NCBI GenBank assembly: GCA_025929535.1
Contig: JAICLZ010000029.1
Coordinates: 1-49,329 of the forward strand
Direction: 5' to 3'
Length of the DNA stretch: 49,329 nt
Source of the DNA: Gemmatimonadaceae bacterium
GTDB lineage: Bacteria > Gemmatimonadota > Gemmatimonadetes > Gemmatimonadales > Gemmatimonadaceae
Notes under the pieces: generated by a model
Seen by the model: the letters and a program-made list of their open reading frames with translations, nothing else
Told to the model about the DNA's origin: nothing
Database searches by the model: none
Program-made: the position numbers and the translations under genes
Shown: piece by piece, positions 39,701 through 48,102 of the stretch
Layout: the number at the start of each line of letters is the position of its first letter
Position numbering within the stretch: position 1 is the first letter of the stretch

Positions 39701-39817
39701 ATTACTCGTGCCTTGATCCGTGACTTTTCCCGTGATCGTACCCTGCTGTGCGAGCACCGTTGCTGGCACGAGCCAGACGCCAACGGCGAGCGCATACAGA
39801 CGAAATCGTGTACGCAT
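36800..39817 (-). CDS. SusC/RagA-family TonB-dependent outer membrane receptor
   Basis: TonB-driven outer membrane importer of 1005 aa. The signal peptide ends VLA at residue 23. A carboxypeptidase-regulatory-like domain (about 26-105) has GKVTDQGTSNPVPSARVTI. The plug (about 112-254) has LLTSRTPGVVAQSDGG, DPLIIIDGV and LYGTAAANGVVQITTKRG. A 22-strand-type barrel fills the rest, ending RMDIRW with a C-terminal aromatic. The ATG at 39817 is chosen because it opens the signal peptide and has AGAGG upstream; 14 more codons are open upstream. No carbohydrate-active enzyme or sigma/anti-sigma pair is adjacent, so the substrate may be a peptide or other oligomer. Confidence 0.94.
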   Translation of the reverse strand: MRTRFRLYALAVGVWLVPATVLAQQGTITGKVTDQGTSNPVPSARVTIVGTTRGALTTDQGVYTLRGVAPGTITLRATRIGYKASTQTVTVPETGSVTADFALGSTPSKLDEVVISATGASETKREQPVSIGTIEMDSVNLAPVNSFSELLTSRTPGVVAQSDGGTLGAGTRIRIRGSNSISLDNDPLIIIDGVRANGNEGSSTIAVGGQVPSRLDDINPEDIETINIIKGPAASSLYGTAAANGVVQITTKRGSNGKAQWSAHVAGGTVSNYIKFPNNYGVVDVEDGDTAFSQSTIGVPCTTEFQAAGFCRYTDLQTFNPLETNSPFVTGSTQNYGLSVSGGSEAMTYYLSGQFDKDQGVYEINKLRHATLRANATAHLSPKFDLTVNSSYGQNRLRLPQNDNNVRGVIPSGILGLVYNDTVTHGYQFQQPANIFAINTQQNTERYTGSATGTWRPLSWLSANVVTGLDFANRIDQELIPTYLDNGITSRFADDSLGNRTSNPFQTFIYTLNGSATASYKLRPGLSGSSTVGAQYTQNYAHGTFAFGKVLSPGTGSLNGATQAFAVGESTNKDIVLGAFGQEQLNWRDRVYLSGTLRADKNNAFGRNFKSIVYPGGGVSWVIGSEDFFPKQKFISQTRLRAAYGESGQQPGFRDAVAFFAPVAFHVQGEDVATFTAGNLGDPNLKPERTKETELGFETNLWKDIFAFDFTWYNKKTTDALIKRQLPLSNGVQELFFQNIGSVQNKGVEFSLNGTPFKGKTVAWDFTVGASHNDNKVLKLGVPPIIFGDQHHQDGYPLGGYWQRPYTFTDVNGDGAITTENCPGAGCELTLGDTAVYLGSPFPSWDISLGSGITFFKYVRVAALVDRRTGNKLLNLTEDFRCSALLICQAVNQNIDPTAKKTSSLADQAAAIAAQQGTDAGYVEDGSFWKIREVSLTFSAPDAWAHRLGVGGVGLTFAGRNLGTWTKYKGLDPEINENGGLQFSTDEFLSQPPVRTYTVRMDIRW

Positions 39818-40224
39818 GAGCGGCCTCTTCGTGACTGCGTGCAACGCGCTGCGTCGCACCCAGCTGCCTGGTAGGTGCCGGATCGTGTGAGACCCGGCGA
39901 GAAGAAGGAACGGGTGACTCCACGTGCGCGCGCATCACCTCCCCATGGGCGCAATCGGACCGAGCCGCATTGCCCGTGCGACTCGGCGGGCTCTGCGCAC
40001 ACGAGCACAACACGCGGACTCCGCTCGTCAGCGTGGTGTTCGTGGAGTCAGAAACCGGTAAACATCCACGTGATGGCGCGCTCAACCAGGCACGTCAAGT
40101 GGTTGCGAGCGAATAGCTCCCGCAGCGCGGTGAGAAGCGTCTAATCCGGGGTGGCGAACCGCACGCCGGTTGGCGCGCCTGCGGGCCCGAGCTTGGTCCG
40201 CTGGGCGCGTTCAGCAGCGTGTCG
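39818..40224. other. Non-coding gap between moaA and the SusC-like receptor
   Basis: About 400 bp without a gene I can support. Short open frames here have no family resemblance. It must contain the receptor promoter, but no well-spaced hexamer pair stands out. On the minus strand, a TTGACG just upstream of GTGCCTGG has no good -10 partner. No clear terminator follows moaA. Confidence 0.6.
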
Positions 40225-41208
40225 TCAGCCGCCAACCTGTGAGAGTGCCCGCAAGCCGCCCACGCGCATCTGCAGCAGCGCGTGCTCCTTCGGCTTCGAC
40301 GCGAGCGCAGCCGCATACACCGGCGCGAGCGGCGCTCCCGCGCGCAGCGCGTCGCGAAAGCTCACCTCTTCTTCGCCGTACAGGCACGTGCGAAGGCGGC
40401 CGTCCGCGGTGAGGCGAACGCGATTGCAATCGCCACAGTACGTGTGGCTCATCGGCGTGATCACGCCAACACTTCCCGGCGCGCCCGCAAATCGGTAGTA
40501 CGCCGCGGGCCCGTTGCCCCGCGCAGGTCCCGCATCCGCCGCCAGCGCTCCCAGCTTCGACAGGCGCGCCAGAAGCTCATCGCTCGGCACCACGTGCTCG
40601 AAGGTGAGATTCGCCATCTCGCCCACCGGCATCAGCTCGATGAAGCGCACGTGCAACGGATGGTCGATCGTGAGCCGAGCGAAGTCCTCGATCTCATCGT
40701 CGTTGATGCCGCGCATCACCACCATGTTGATCTTCACCGGCTCCAGCCCCGCGCGCTCCGCCGCACTCGCCGCATCCAGCGGTGAGAACTTGAGCGACCG
40801 CCGAGCGATCTCGCGAATGCGCTCCGGCTTCAGACTGTCCGCGCTCATGTTCACGCGATCGAGTCCCGCTGCCTTCAGCTCGTCCGCCATCTCGGGAAGC
40901 TTCACGCCATTGGTCGACAGCGCGATGTCCTCGATCCCCGGCACCGCACGCAGCATCGCGATCAGCGTCGAGAGCTGCGGACGGATCGTCGGCTCGCCGC
41001 CCGTGATGCGGAGGCGGCTCACGCCCAGGGGCGCGAGCTGGCGCACGACTTCCGTGATCTCCTCGTAGCTGAGGATGTCTTCGCGCGGCAGCCACGGCAG
41101 CCCCTCGAGCGGCATGCAGTACGCGCATCGGAAGTTGCAGCGATCGGTGACCGAGATGCGCAGATACTCGATACGCCTCCCGAACTGGTCCGTCGATCCG
41201 GCGCTCAC
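40225..41208 (-). CDS. moaA: GTP 3',8-cyclase MoaA
   Basis: Radical SAM enzyme that, with MoaC, makes cyclic pyranopterin monophosphate for molybdenum cofactor. The 327-aa product has the radical SAM cluster CNFRCAYC (Cys24, 28, 31), the SAM-binding GGEPTIR, the C-terminal second cluster region CGDCNRVRLTADGRLRTCLY, and the conserved terminal Gly-Gly. The start is GTG at 41208 in a GTGA overlap with the moaE stop. A longer frame upstream runs antisense-like through moaE. No moaC is in this window. Confidence 0.96.
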   Translation of the reverse strand: MSAGSTDQFGRRIEYLRISVTDRCNFRCAYCMPLEGLPWLPREDILSYEEITEVVRQLAPLGVSRLRITGGEPTIRPQLSTLIAMLRAVPGIEDIALSTNGVKLPEMADELKAAGLDRVNMSADSLKPERIREIARRSLKFSPLDAASAAERAGLEPVKINMVVMRGINDDEIEDFARLTIDHPLHVRFIELMPVGEMANLTFEHVVPSDELLARLSKLGALAADAGPARGNGPAAYYRFAGAPGSVGVITPMSHTYCGDCNRVRLTADGRLRTCLYGEEEVSFRDALRAGAPLAPVYAAALASKPKEHALLQMRVGGLRALSQVGG

Positions 41209-41675
41209 GTCTGATGCTCCCGCGCGGCGGTCTGCGTCTGCTGCTGCTCGGGCGTGCCGTTCGCATTCACCCACTCGCTCGAGCCGTCCACGTATCCCTC
41301 GCGTTTCCAGACCGGCAGGCGGCGCTTCACCTCCTCGATGACGAAACGCGACGCCTCGTACGCAGCCGCGCGGTGCCCGTGCGCGACGACGATCGCGATG
41401 CTCGCCTCCCCGAGCCCGAGCGTGCCCAATCGATGCTCGACCACGAGATGCGCGATGCCGAATTCTCTCGCACACTCCCCCGCGATCGCGGCGAGCTCCC
41501 GCTCCGCCATGTCGCCGTACGCACTGTACTCGATCCCGGTCACCGCGCGCCCATCGTTCACTTCGCGCACGCGGCCCAGAAAGGCCAGCGTCGCGCCAGT
41601 CCCCCTGTCCTGCACCTCGGCCAGCAGCGCGCCTACGTCGATCGGGCGACGAACGATCGCTGTGCGAATGCTCAT
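41205..41675 (-). CDS. moaE: Molybdopterin synthase catalytic subunit MoaE
   Basis: Large subunit of molybdopterin synthase, which adds the dithiolene sulfurs to cyclic pyranopterin monophosphate. The 156-aa product has FLGRVREVNDGRAVTGIEYSAY, HRLGTLGLGEASIAIVVAHGHR and EEVKRRLPVWKREGY with the catalytic lysine region. The ATG at 41675 makes an ATGA overlap with moaD. The open frame continues 115 codons upstream over moaD and is rejected. Confidence 0.96.
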   Translation of the reverse strand: MSIRTAIVRRPIDVGALLAEVQDRGTGATLAFLGRVREVNDGRAVTGIEYSAYGDMAERELAAIAGECAREFGIAHLVVEHRLGTLGLGEASIAIVVAHGHRAAAYEASRFVIEEVKRRLPVWKREGYVDGSSEWVNANGTPEQQQTQTAAREHQT

Positions 41676-41914
41676 CCGCCGGCCACGGGTGGAATGATCG
41701 CGATCTCGTCGCCGCTCGCCACGCGCTGATCGGCGCGCGCGTACGTGAGATTCACGGCGACGAGTGGCGATGGCGGGAGCGCGGCTCCGCCGGGAAGTGC
41801 GCGCAGCTGCGCCACCACCTCGCCCACGGTCGCGCTCTCGGCGCACGCGAGCTCGACGCGATCGCTGCCCAGTGCTTCGGCGTATGACGCAAACAGCAAA
41901 GCGGTTACAGTCAT
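41672..41914 (-). CDS. moaD: Molybdopterin synthase sulfur carrier subunit MoaD
   Basis: Ubiquitin-fold sulfur carrier of 80 aa that is thiocarboxylated at its C-terminal Gly-Gly. The protein ends EIAIIPPVAGG with the GG intact, and begins TALLFASYAEALGSDRVEL. It is the first gene of moaD-moaE-moaA, each pair overlapping by 4 bp. Confidence 0.95.
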   Translation of the reverse strand: MTVTALLFASYAEALGSDRVELACAESATVGEVVAQLRALPGGAALPPSPLVAVNLTYARADQRVASGDEIAIIPPVAGG

Positions 41915-41996
41915 TGAGTGAATGTTGAGCCGCGACCACGACGGCTACAAGGTGAGCGAGGCGAGCATCCTCTCGCGCATTCGTGTGCCATCGAGC

Positions 41997-42032
41997 AAAA
42001 GCGCCCCGCTCGTGTTCCACGAGTCGGGGCGC
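41997..42032 (-). terminator. Intrinsic terminator of the HU/IHF-like gene
   Basis: On the minus strand a GC-rich stem formed by 42001-42014 and 42018-42032, with one bulged base and a 3-nt loop, is followed directly by TTTT (41997-42000). It lies 21 bp after the HU stop and isolates that gene from moaD. Confidence 0.9.
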
Positions 42033-42053
42033 CTCGAGTGCACGCGAATGAAA

Positions 42054-42380
42054 TCAGGCCGGCTGATCCGAGAAGGAGGCTTCATCCTCTTCGGCAACGA
42101 GCGCGCGCAACTCCTTGGACGGCTTGAACACAGGCACTGGACGCGCGGACACTTCCACGGGCGATCCGGTGCGTGGATTTCTCGCCATGCGCGTCTTGCG
42201 CTGGCGGATCTTGAAGGTGCCGAAGCCGCGCACTTCGATGTTCTTCTGTTCCTTCAGCGCGTCCTTGATGGCATCCAGAAAGGCATCGACCACGCGCGCG
42301 CAGTCCTTCTTCGAGATCATCGGACCCGCCGTCTTCGAGATCTGGGCCGTGACGTGCTCGACAAGGTCGGCTTTGGTCAT
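42054..42380 (-). CDS. HU/IHF-family DNA-binding protein
   Basis: Nucleoid-associated DNA-bending protein of 108 aa. It starts MTKADLVEHVTAQIS and has the family core IEVRGFGTFKIRQRKTRMARNP followed by the beta-arm RTGSPVEVSARPVPVFKPSKELR. The arm has the RNPRTG motif with a proline for DNA intercalation. The C-terminus has a short acidic tail, EEDEASFSDQPA, beyond the usual end. The frame is open upstream over the carA end, but GAGG before the ATG at 42380 fixes the start. It is a single-gene unit with its own promoter and terminator. IHF-alpha versus HU cannot be settled by eye. Confidence 0.95.
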   Translation of the reverse strand: MTKADLVEHVTAQISKTAGPMISKKDCARVVDAFLDAIKDALKEQKNIEVRGFGTFKIRQRKTRMARNPRTGSPVEVSARPVPVFKPSKELRALVAEEDEASFSDQPA

Positions 42381-42425
42381 TCGTAACCTCGGGGTGGCGA
42401 TCGCCGGGTGGCCGATCGTGCGACG

Positions 42426-42454
42426 AAAGTATGACGTTAACCGTTGTGTGTCAA
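42426..42454 (-). promoter_or_regulatory. Promoter of the HU/IHF-like gene
   Basis: On the minus strand a perfect TTGACA (42449-42454) and TACTTT (42426-42431) are 17 bp apart, about 45 bp before the ATG. The -35 hexamer contains the TGA stop codon of carA (42451-42453). Strong match. Confidence 0.78.
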
Positions 42455-43581
42455 GCGTTTGGCTCATTCCGGGCACCGCTCGCACGGACGGCCTTCAGGA
42501 ACTCTCCGAAGAGCGGACGCGCGTCGTGAGGCCCCGGAGCGGCCTCGGGGTGATACTGCACCGCAAAGACGGGAAGCTCGCGATGCATGAGCCCCTCCAC
42601 CGTTCCATCGTTCAGATTCACGTGCGTCACCCGCAGCGCCGGCGCACCGGGAATCCCCTTTTCGTCCCCGACCACGGCAAAGCCGTGATTCTGGGACGTG
42701 ATCAGCACCCGATCCGTGTCGACCTCGCGCACCGGGTGATTTCCCCCTCGATGGCCATAGGGCATCTTCTCCGTTCTAGCGCCAAAAGTGAGTCCGAGAA
42801 GCTGATGCCCGAGGCAAATCCCCAGGATCGGCACCTCATTTTCCGCCAGAGCGCGAATGATTCCCGGCGCATATTCCACTGCTGCCGGATCGCCCGGCCC
42901 GTTGGCGAGGAACACCCCATTCGGAGCGCTCTCCAGCACGGCCTCGGCAGCTGTCCCCGCAGGAACCACCGTCACCCTACACCCATTCTCGGCGAACAGG
43001 CGCAGGATATTTCGCTTGATCCCATAGTCGTACGCCACGATGTGCGAGGGCGCGTTCGGATCGCCCCACGAGTAGCGCTCGCGCGTGGAGGCGCGCGATG
43101 CGAGATCGAGCCCTTCCATTGAGGGACACGCCTCGAGCGCTGTCCGGGTCACGGCGGAGGGCGTTTCGCCGTTCCCAATGACCCCGCGCATGACCCCGGC
43201 CGACCTCAGATGTCGCGTGAGACGTCGGGTGTCAACTTCTTCCAGGACCGGCACCTGTGCATCTCGAAGCCAGCCTCGAAGATCGCCGCTCGCGCGCCAG
43301 TTCGAGGGATGGTTCGTGAGCTCTCGCACCACGACGCCCGCCACCTGCGGCTTCCCCGATTCCGGATCGTCCGCGTTCACGCCGTAGTTCCCGATCATGG
43401 GCGTGGTCATCACCACGATCTGATCGCCGTACGAGGGATCCGTGAACACTTCCTGGTAGCCGGTCATGTTCGTCGTGAACACCACCTCCGCGACCCGCTC
43501 GATCTCCGCATCCCGGCGCAGGCCGCGAAAAAGGGTTCCATCCTCGAGGAGGAGGAACCCGGCTCTCGTGCTGGAGGACAT
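42451..43581 (-). CDS. carA: Carbamoyl-phosphate synthase small subunit
   Basis: Glutamine amidotransferase subunit supplying ammonia for carbamoyl phosphate in pyrimidine and arginine synthesis. The 376-aa product has the N-terminal domain (VVFTTNMTGYQEVFTDPSYG) and the class I amidotransferase triad Cys256 (GICLGHQ), His344 and Glu346 (YHPEA). A GTG one codon before the ATG at 43581 is an alternative start. No carB is in the window. It follows secG by 7 bp and is probably transcribed from the secG promoter. Confidence 0.97.
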   Translation of the reverse strand: MSSSTRAGFLLLEDGTLFRGLRRDAEIERVAEVVFTTNMTGYQEVFTDPSYGDQIVVMTTPMIGNYGVNADDPESGKPQVAGVVVRELTNHPSNWRASGDLRGWLRDAQVPVLEEVDTRRLTRHLRSAGVMRGVIGNGETPSAVTRTALEACPSMEGLDLASRASTRERYSWGDPNAPSHIVAYDYGIKRNILRLFAENGCRVTVVPAGTAAEAVLESAPNGVFLANGPGDPAAVEYAPGIIRALAENEVPILGICLGHQLLGLTFGARTEKMPYGHRGGNHPVREVDTDRVLITSQNHGFAVVGDEKGIPGAPALRVTHVNLNDGTVEGLMHRELPVFAVQYHPEAAPGPHDARPLFGEFLKAVRASGARNEPNA

Positions 43582-43588
43582 CACCGCG

Positions 43589-43993
43589 CTATTTCGGAGG
43601 AGTCTTGGTTGGTGGTGCCGCGGGCGCGGATTTCGGCGCGGGCGTGAGCGGCGTCAGCGGAACTGCGGACGGCACGTTGGATGGCGCCGAGGTGGGCGCG
43701 GGGGCAGCCGGTGCGCCCTGACGCGAGAGCGGATCGAGCACAGACGAAGTCGCGGCCACGTGTGAGCCCATGATCTGCAGTATGAAGGCAAGCGCGAGGA
43801 AAACGCCGCCGCCCCACCAGGTGATGCGCGTCAGCAGAGTCGCGGCCTGGCGCGTCCCTACGAAAGAATCCGAGGAGCTCGAGGCACCGCCGAAGCTGGC
43901 GGACAGACCACTGCCCTTTCCGGACTGCAGGAGCACGGCCGCGATCAGGACGAGGCTGTTGATGACGAGGAGAACGAGCAGAAAGGTGTACAT
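43589..43993 (-). CDS. secG: Preprotein translocase subunit SecG with Pro/Ala-rich tail
   Basis: Small membrane subunit of the SecYEG translocon. The 134-aa product has two membrane segments (about 3-23 and 58-78) joined by the conserved loop LLQSGKGSGLSASFGG. The last 40 or so residues are almost only proline, alanine, threonine and serine with a few lysines, a longer tail than in most SecG proteins. It is first in a secG-carA unit. Confidence 0.93.
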   Translation of the reverse strand: MYTFLLVLLVINSLVLIAAVLLQSGKGSGLSASFGGASSSSDSFVGTRQAATLLTRITWWGGGVFLALAFILQIMGSHVAATSSVLDPLSRQGAPAAPAPTSAPSNVPSAVPLTPLTPAPKSAPAAPPTKTPPK

Positions 43994-44028
43994 CGCGCGG
44001 CGAGAAGGTGGAGAGGGCTAAGTATCCA

Positions 44029-44057
44029 ATCTTACGTCAGTTACGAAGCTCGGTCAA
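44029..44057 (-). promoter_or_regulatory. Promoter of secG-carA
   Basis: On the minus strand TTGACC (44052-44057, five of six consensus bases) and TAAGAT (44029-44034, four of six) are 17 bp apart, about 40 bp before the secG ATG. The -35 hexamer includes the tpiA stop codon (44054-44056). Confidence 0.7.
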
Positions 44058-44803
44058 GTACGCGCAATCGAGGCCCACGTCTCCGGATCGAGGGAGGCGC
44101 CGCCCACGAGAAGGCCGTCCACCTCCGGAGCCCGCAGCAACGATTCCGCGTTCGCCTTGGAAACGGATCCACCATAGAGAATGGGGATCTCCGTATTCCT
44201 GTTGGACACCACGTCGCGCAACGATCGGCGGATGGCGGAGTGGACGGCTGTTGCGTCTTCGGGCGTTGCGGTGCGACCAGTGCCGATGGCCCACACTGGC
44301 TCGTACGCAATGGCGATCTGTGCAACCTGCGCGGGCGTGAGCCGGCTGATCCCCGACTTGAGCTGACGCAGCACGACAGCCTGCGTGGTGTTCCGGTCGC
44401 GCTCCTCGATCTTCTCACCCACGCAGAGCACCACGGTGAGCCCCGCCTTGAACGCGGCCGCGCACTTCTTGGCAGTGATCTCGTCACCTTCGCCGAAGAT
44501 GTGCCGGCGCTCCGAGTGTCCGACGAGCGCGACCGTCGCGCCCGCATCGCGCGCCATCCCCGCGCCATTTTCTCCGGTGAAGGCGCCCTTCTCTTCCCAG
44601 TGAATGTTCTGGATGCCCAGCATGATGTCGGGACGTTCGCGCAGCGCGAAACCCGCCACCACGAGTGAGATCGCAGGCGGAAAGAAGATCACCGTGCGGT
44701 CTTCCGCGGGCGGGAACTCCTTGAGGAAGGTCTGCAGATACGAGCGCGTCTCCTGCGGGCCGAGATTCATCTTGAAGTTCGCGGCGAACACCGGCTTTTT
44801 CAC
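44054..44803 (-). CDS. tpiA: Triose-phosphate isomerase
   Basis: Interconverts dihydroxyacetone phosphate and glyceraldehyde 3-phosphate. The 249-aa product has Lys11 (ANFKMN), His96 (VGHSERR) and Glu168 ([11 protein letters not shown]), the full catalytic set, plus the phosphate loop YGGSV. The usual WKMN reads FKMN here, a mild variation. It overlaps the pgk stop by 4 bp and ends the gap-pgk-tpiA unit. Confidence 0.98.
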   Translation of the reverse strand: MKKPVFAANFKMNLGPQETRSYLQTFLKEFPPAEDRTVIFFPPAISLVVAGFALRERPDIMLGIQNIHWEEKGAFTGENGAGMARDAGATVALVGHSERRHIFGEGDEITAKKCAAAFKAGLTVVLCVGEKIEERDRNTTQAVVLRQLKSGISRLTPAQVAQIAIAYEPVWAIGTGRTATPEDATAVHSAIRRSLRDVVSNRNTEIPILYGGSVSKANAESLLRAPEVDGLLVGGASLDPETWASIART

Positions 44804-46002
44804 GCGCGACCTCTGTCCTCGAGTGCGGCAACGCCGGGAAGCTCCTTGCCCTCGAGGAACTCGAGCGATGCTCCGCCGCCCGTGGACACGTGGCTCATCT
44901 TGCTCGCGAGGCCCAATTGCTCGACGGCTGCAGCCGAGTCACCTCCGCCGACGATCGTCGTTGCGCCGCGCGCGGTTGCATCGGCCAGCGCAAGCGCGAT
45001 TGCCCTGGTGCCGCGGTCGAAGGGCGGTTTTTCGAACACGCCCATCGGGCCGTTCCACAGCACGGTCTTCGCTCGCGAGATCTCGCTCGCGAACTCCTTC
45101 GCCGATGCGGGCCCGATGTCGAACATCGCCTGATCGGCGGGAATCGCATCGCGCGCGACAGCCTTCGCTGCCGCGCCCGTGTCGAGCGACGGCGCGACGA
45201 GCGCATCGCTCGGAAGCTCGAGCTTGTCGCTCGCACGCGAGAGCAGCGTCCTGGCCATCTCCACACGATCGGCCTCGACGAGCGACTTCCCCGTCTCGAG
45301 TCCCATCGCCCTGAAGAAGGTGCACGCCATCGCGCCGCCGATCAGGAGCTTGTCCACCTTCGGCAGCAGCGCCTCGATCACGTCGATCTTGCCGGAGATC
45401 TTGGCGCCGCCTAGAATCGCGACGAACGGTCGCGCCGGAGCCTGCAGTGTGTCTCCGAGATACTGGAGCTCGCGCTCCATCAACAATCCCGCGACCGCGG
45501 GCTTCAGGTAGTGCGCAACCCCTTCCGTGGACGCGTGCGCGCGATGCGCGGAGCCGAAGGCATCGTTCACGTACACATCGCCGAGCTCCGCGAGCGCGCG
45601 CGCGAGACGCTCCTCGTTCTTCTCCTCACCGCCCAGGAAGCGCGTGTTCTCGAGCAGCAGCACGGTCCCGGGCCTTGCCCCGAGCGTCGCGCGCAGGGCC
45701 TCATCGCTATCGGTGGTCTCGACGAAGCTCACCGGGTTCGGCAGCAGCGATTGCAGATGACGCGCGACGGGCTCGAGCGTGTACTCGAGATCCGGCTTGC
45801 CCTTGGGGCGGCCGAGGTGGGAGAGAAGTACCACGGAGGCGCCACGCGCGAGCAGCGCCTCGATGGTCGGGAGCGCGGCACGTATGCGAGTGTCGTCGGT
45901 GACGCGATCGCCTTCGATCGGCACGTTGAAGTCCACGCGCACGAGCGCGCGCTTTCCGCGCAGCTGCGCATCGGTGAGATCGCGTATCGTCGTCTTGGGC
46001 AT
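44800..46002 (-). CDS. pgk: Phosphoglycerate kinase
   Basis: Makes ATP from 1,3-bisphosphoglycerate in glycolysis. The 400-aa product starts [20 protein letters not shown] and has [39 protein letters not shown] and GGGDSAAAV. Length is normal. Its start shares one base with the stop of the small membrane protein gene upstream (TGATG), so all genes of the unit appear coupled. Confidence 0.98.
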   Translation of the reverse strand: MPKTTIRDLTDAQLRGKRALVRVDFNVPIEGDRVTDDTRIRAALPTIEALLARGASVVLLSHLGRPKGKPDLEYTLEPVARHLQSLLPNPVSFVETTDSDEALRATLGARPGTVLLLENTRFLGGEEKNEERLARALAELGDVYVNDAFGSAHRAHASTEGVAHYLKPAVAGLLMERELQYLGDTLQAPARPFVAILGGAKISGKIDVIEALLPKVDKLLIGGAMACTFFRAMGLETGKSLVEADRVEMARTLLSRASDKLELPSDALVAPSLDTGAAAKAVARDAIPADQAMFDIGPASAKEFASEISRAKTVLWNGPMGVFEKPPFDRGTRAIALALADATARGATTIVGGGDSAAAVEQLGLASKMSHVSTGGGASLEFLEGKELPGVAALEDRGRA

Positions 46003-46262
46003 CAGGCGGAAGGATCGGCTCGTCTCGAGTAGCTCCAGCACGACCACACGATGGCGGCGGTGCCGGCGAGCATCACCAGAATGGCGAAGCGCGACATCTG
46101 CCAGTACGTGTCGAAGTAGCGCATTGCCGCGATGCCCTTGGGGATGACGAGCTGCTTCGTCGCGAGACCGCGCATTCCCCACCAGGCGTAGCCGTAGATC
46201 GCGCCGCCCGCGAGGAGCAGGAGCACGGCCAGAGCGTCGCGCGTGCGATCGGCGCGCGTCAT
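46002..46262 (-). CDS. Small membrane protein of unknown function between gap and pgk
   Basis: An 86-aa predicted inner-membrane protein that I do not recognise. It has two hydrophobic segments (about 9-30 and 58-78) joined by a loop with [20 protein letters not shown], and a short basic C-terminus. It begins 8 bp after the gap stop, and its stop shares one base with the pgk start (TGATG). The tight coupling and membrane-like composition argue for a real gene. Nothing in the sequence shows a catalytic role. Confidence 0.72.
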   Translation of the reverse strand: MTRADRTRDALAVLLLLAGGAIYGYAWWGMRGLATKQLVIPKGIAAMRYFDTYWQMSRFAILVMLAGTAAIVWSCWSYSRRADPSA

Positions 46263-46270
46263 CACGCGGC

Positions 46271-47281
46271 TCACAGTCGCGCGCCCACGAAGCGAAGCAG
46301 GTCCACGCAGCGGCAGGCGTAGCCCCACTCGTTGTCGTACCAGCCGCACACCTTCACGAGCGTGCCGTCGATCACGTGGGTCGTCTTCGCATCGAGTGTG
46401 CAGGAGTATGGGTTGCCCGTGTAGTCCACCGACACGAGCGGCTCGTGCGACACCGCGACGATGCCCTTGAGCGGGCCGTCTGCCGCCGCACTGAAGGCGG
46501 CGTTCACCTCGTCCGTGGTCGTCGCGCGCTCGACCTCGACCACGAGATCCGTGAACGACACATCGGGGGTGGGAACGCGCACCGAGATGCCGTCGATCTT
46601 TCCCTTGACTTCCGGAATGACGAGCCCGGTGGCCTTCGCGGCGCCCGTGGTCGTCGGAATCTGCGACACCGCGGCCGCACGGGCGCGACGCAGGTCCTTG
46701 TGCGGCAGATCGAGGATGCTCTGGTCGTTCGTGTAGCTGTGAATGGTCGTCATCGATCCGTGCCGGAATCCGAACGCATCGCGCACGATCTTCACCATCG
46801 GCGCGACGCAGTTCGTGGTGCACGACGCGTTGGAGATGATGTTGTGCTTCACCGGATCGTACTGCTTCTCGTTCACACCGAGCACGACGGTGAGGTCTTC
46901 GCCCACGGCGGGTGCGGAGATCACGACCTTGCGCGCGCCGCCTGCGATGTGCACGGCGGCATCGGGCGCCTTCGTGAAGCGGCCAGTGGACTCGAGCACG
47001 ATGTCGACGCCGAGCTTCTTCCACGGAAGCGCGGCAGGGTTCTTCTCCTCGAGCACCGCGATCTCGTCGCCGTCGATCACGATCGCGCCGTTTCCCGCAG
47101 ACACGTCGCCGGCGAAGATGCCGTGCACCGAGTCGTACTTGAACAGGTGCGCGAGCGTCCTCGTATCCGTGAGATCGTTCACGGCGACGACGGTCACGTC
47201 CGCGACGTTCTGTTCGCGAAGCGCGCGAACCACCTGCCGGCCGATGCGGCCGAATCCATTGACGCCTACACGAATCGCCAT
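46271..47281 (-). CDS. gap: Glyceraldehyde-3-phosphate dehydrogenase, type I
   Basis: Oxidises glyceraldehyde 3-phosphate to 1,3-bisphosphoglycerate with NAD(P). The 336-aa product starts [20 protein letters not shown] and has the catalytic Cys154 (SNASCTTNC), His181 (IHSYTNDQ) and [11 protein letters not shown]. The start ATG at 47281 is preferred over an extended frame into comF. A purine-rich GAGAGGAG lies somewhat far upstream of the start. It leads gap-membrane protein-pgk-tpiA. Confidence 0.97.
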   Translation of the reverse strand: MAIRVGVNGFGRIGRQVVRALREQNVADVTVVAVNDLTDTRTLAHLFKYDSVHGIFAGDVSAGNGAIVIDGDEIAVLEEKNPAALPWKKLGVDIVLESTGRFTKAPDAAVHIAGGARKVVISAPAVGEDLTVVLGVNEKQYDPVKHNIISNASCTTNCVAPMVKIVRDAFGFRHGSMTTIHSYTNDQSILDLPHKDLRRARAAAVSQIPTTTGAAKATGLVIPEVKGKIDGISVRVPTPDVSFTDLVVEVERATTTDEVNAAFSAAADGPLKGIVAVSHEPLVSVDYTGNPYSCTLDAKTTHVIDGTLVKVCGWYDNEWGYACRCVDLLRFVGARL

Positions 47282-47322
47282 TGTTCCGATTGCTCCTCTC
47301 GTTGCTCGAGTCGTTGCTTTGG

Positions 47323-48102
47323 TCAGTGGGCGCGGTCGCCTGCCGCCGGCGCCCGTCCAAAGGTCACGATACTGATGATTCGCGCGCCGCTCTCGAACAG
47401 CGTGGTCGCGCATTCGGATAGTGTCGCGCCCGTGGTGACGACGTCGTCGACCAGCACGACGTGGGCGCCTCTCAAGCGTTCTCGCGCGTTTTGCGAGGCA
47501 CGAAACGCGCCCGAAACGTTGTTGCGCCTCTCCTCCGGTGTCAACCGCGTTTGTGTCTCCGTCGCGCGCGCGCGCACCACGCAATCAGAGACGAACGGGA
47601 TCTGCCAGCGTGACGCCAGCGCGCGGCCGAGCAAGGCGCTCTGATTGAAGCCGCGCTCGCGCTCGCGCGCCGGCGCGAGCGGCGTCGCGACCACCATCGA
47701 GCGCTCCTGCACCACGTCGCGTGGCCAGGGCACCCGCGCCATCCGCTCGGCCATCCCCTCCGCCACGCCCGACCAGCCAGCGTATTTGAGCGCATGTACG
47801 ATCGCCCCCGCGGTGCCGCCGGGCATCCAGTACGCGGAGCGAGCAGCGCGAACGAACGGCGGCAGCTGTGCGCACCACGAGCAGGTGGGTCGCGTTTGCG
47901 GGTGCCCGCAGCGGTCGCATCGCGGATGCGGCAACTCGTGCGCGCGCGCCCAGCACCGCCCGCACACGAGCGTCGTCTCGCCGGAGTCCATGGCGCGCTC
48001 GCACACAGCGCAGCTGCGCGGCAGAAGCAAGTCGACGACGCCGTGCAGCATCGCGCGGGCGGACGCGCGCGCAGCGACACTCGCCGCACTGCGCTCAGTC
48101 AT
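47323..48102 (-). CDS. comF: ComF family phosphoribosyltransferase-like protein
   Basis: A 259-aa protein of the ComF/GntX family, linked to DNA uptake during competence in some bacteria. The N-terminal part has four CxxC pairs (Cys31/34, 47/50, 62/65, 74/77) for zinc. The C-terminal part has the phosphoribosyltransferase motif [13 protein letters not shown] (215-227) and [20 protein letters not shown]. It overlaps aroE by 8 bp and ends 41 bp before gap. No other competence genes are in the window. Confidence 0.92.
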   Translation of the reverse strand: MTERSAASVAARASARAMLHGVVDLLLPRSCAVCERAMDSGETTLVCGRCWARAHELPHPRCDRCGHPQTRPTCSWCAQLPPFVRAARSAYWMPGGTAGAIVHALKYAGWSGVAEGMAERMARVPWPRDVVQERSMVVATPLAPARERERGFNQSALLGRALASRWQIPFVSDCVVRARATETQTRLTPEERRNNVSGAFRASQNARERLRGAHVVLVDDVVTTGATLSECATTLFESGARIISIVTFGRAPAAGDRAH

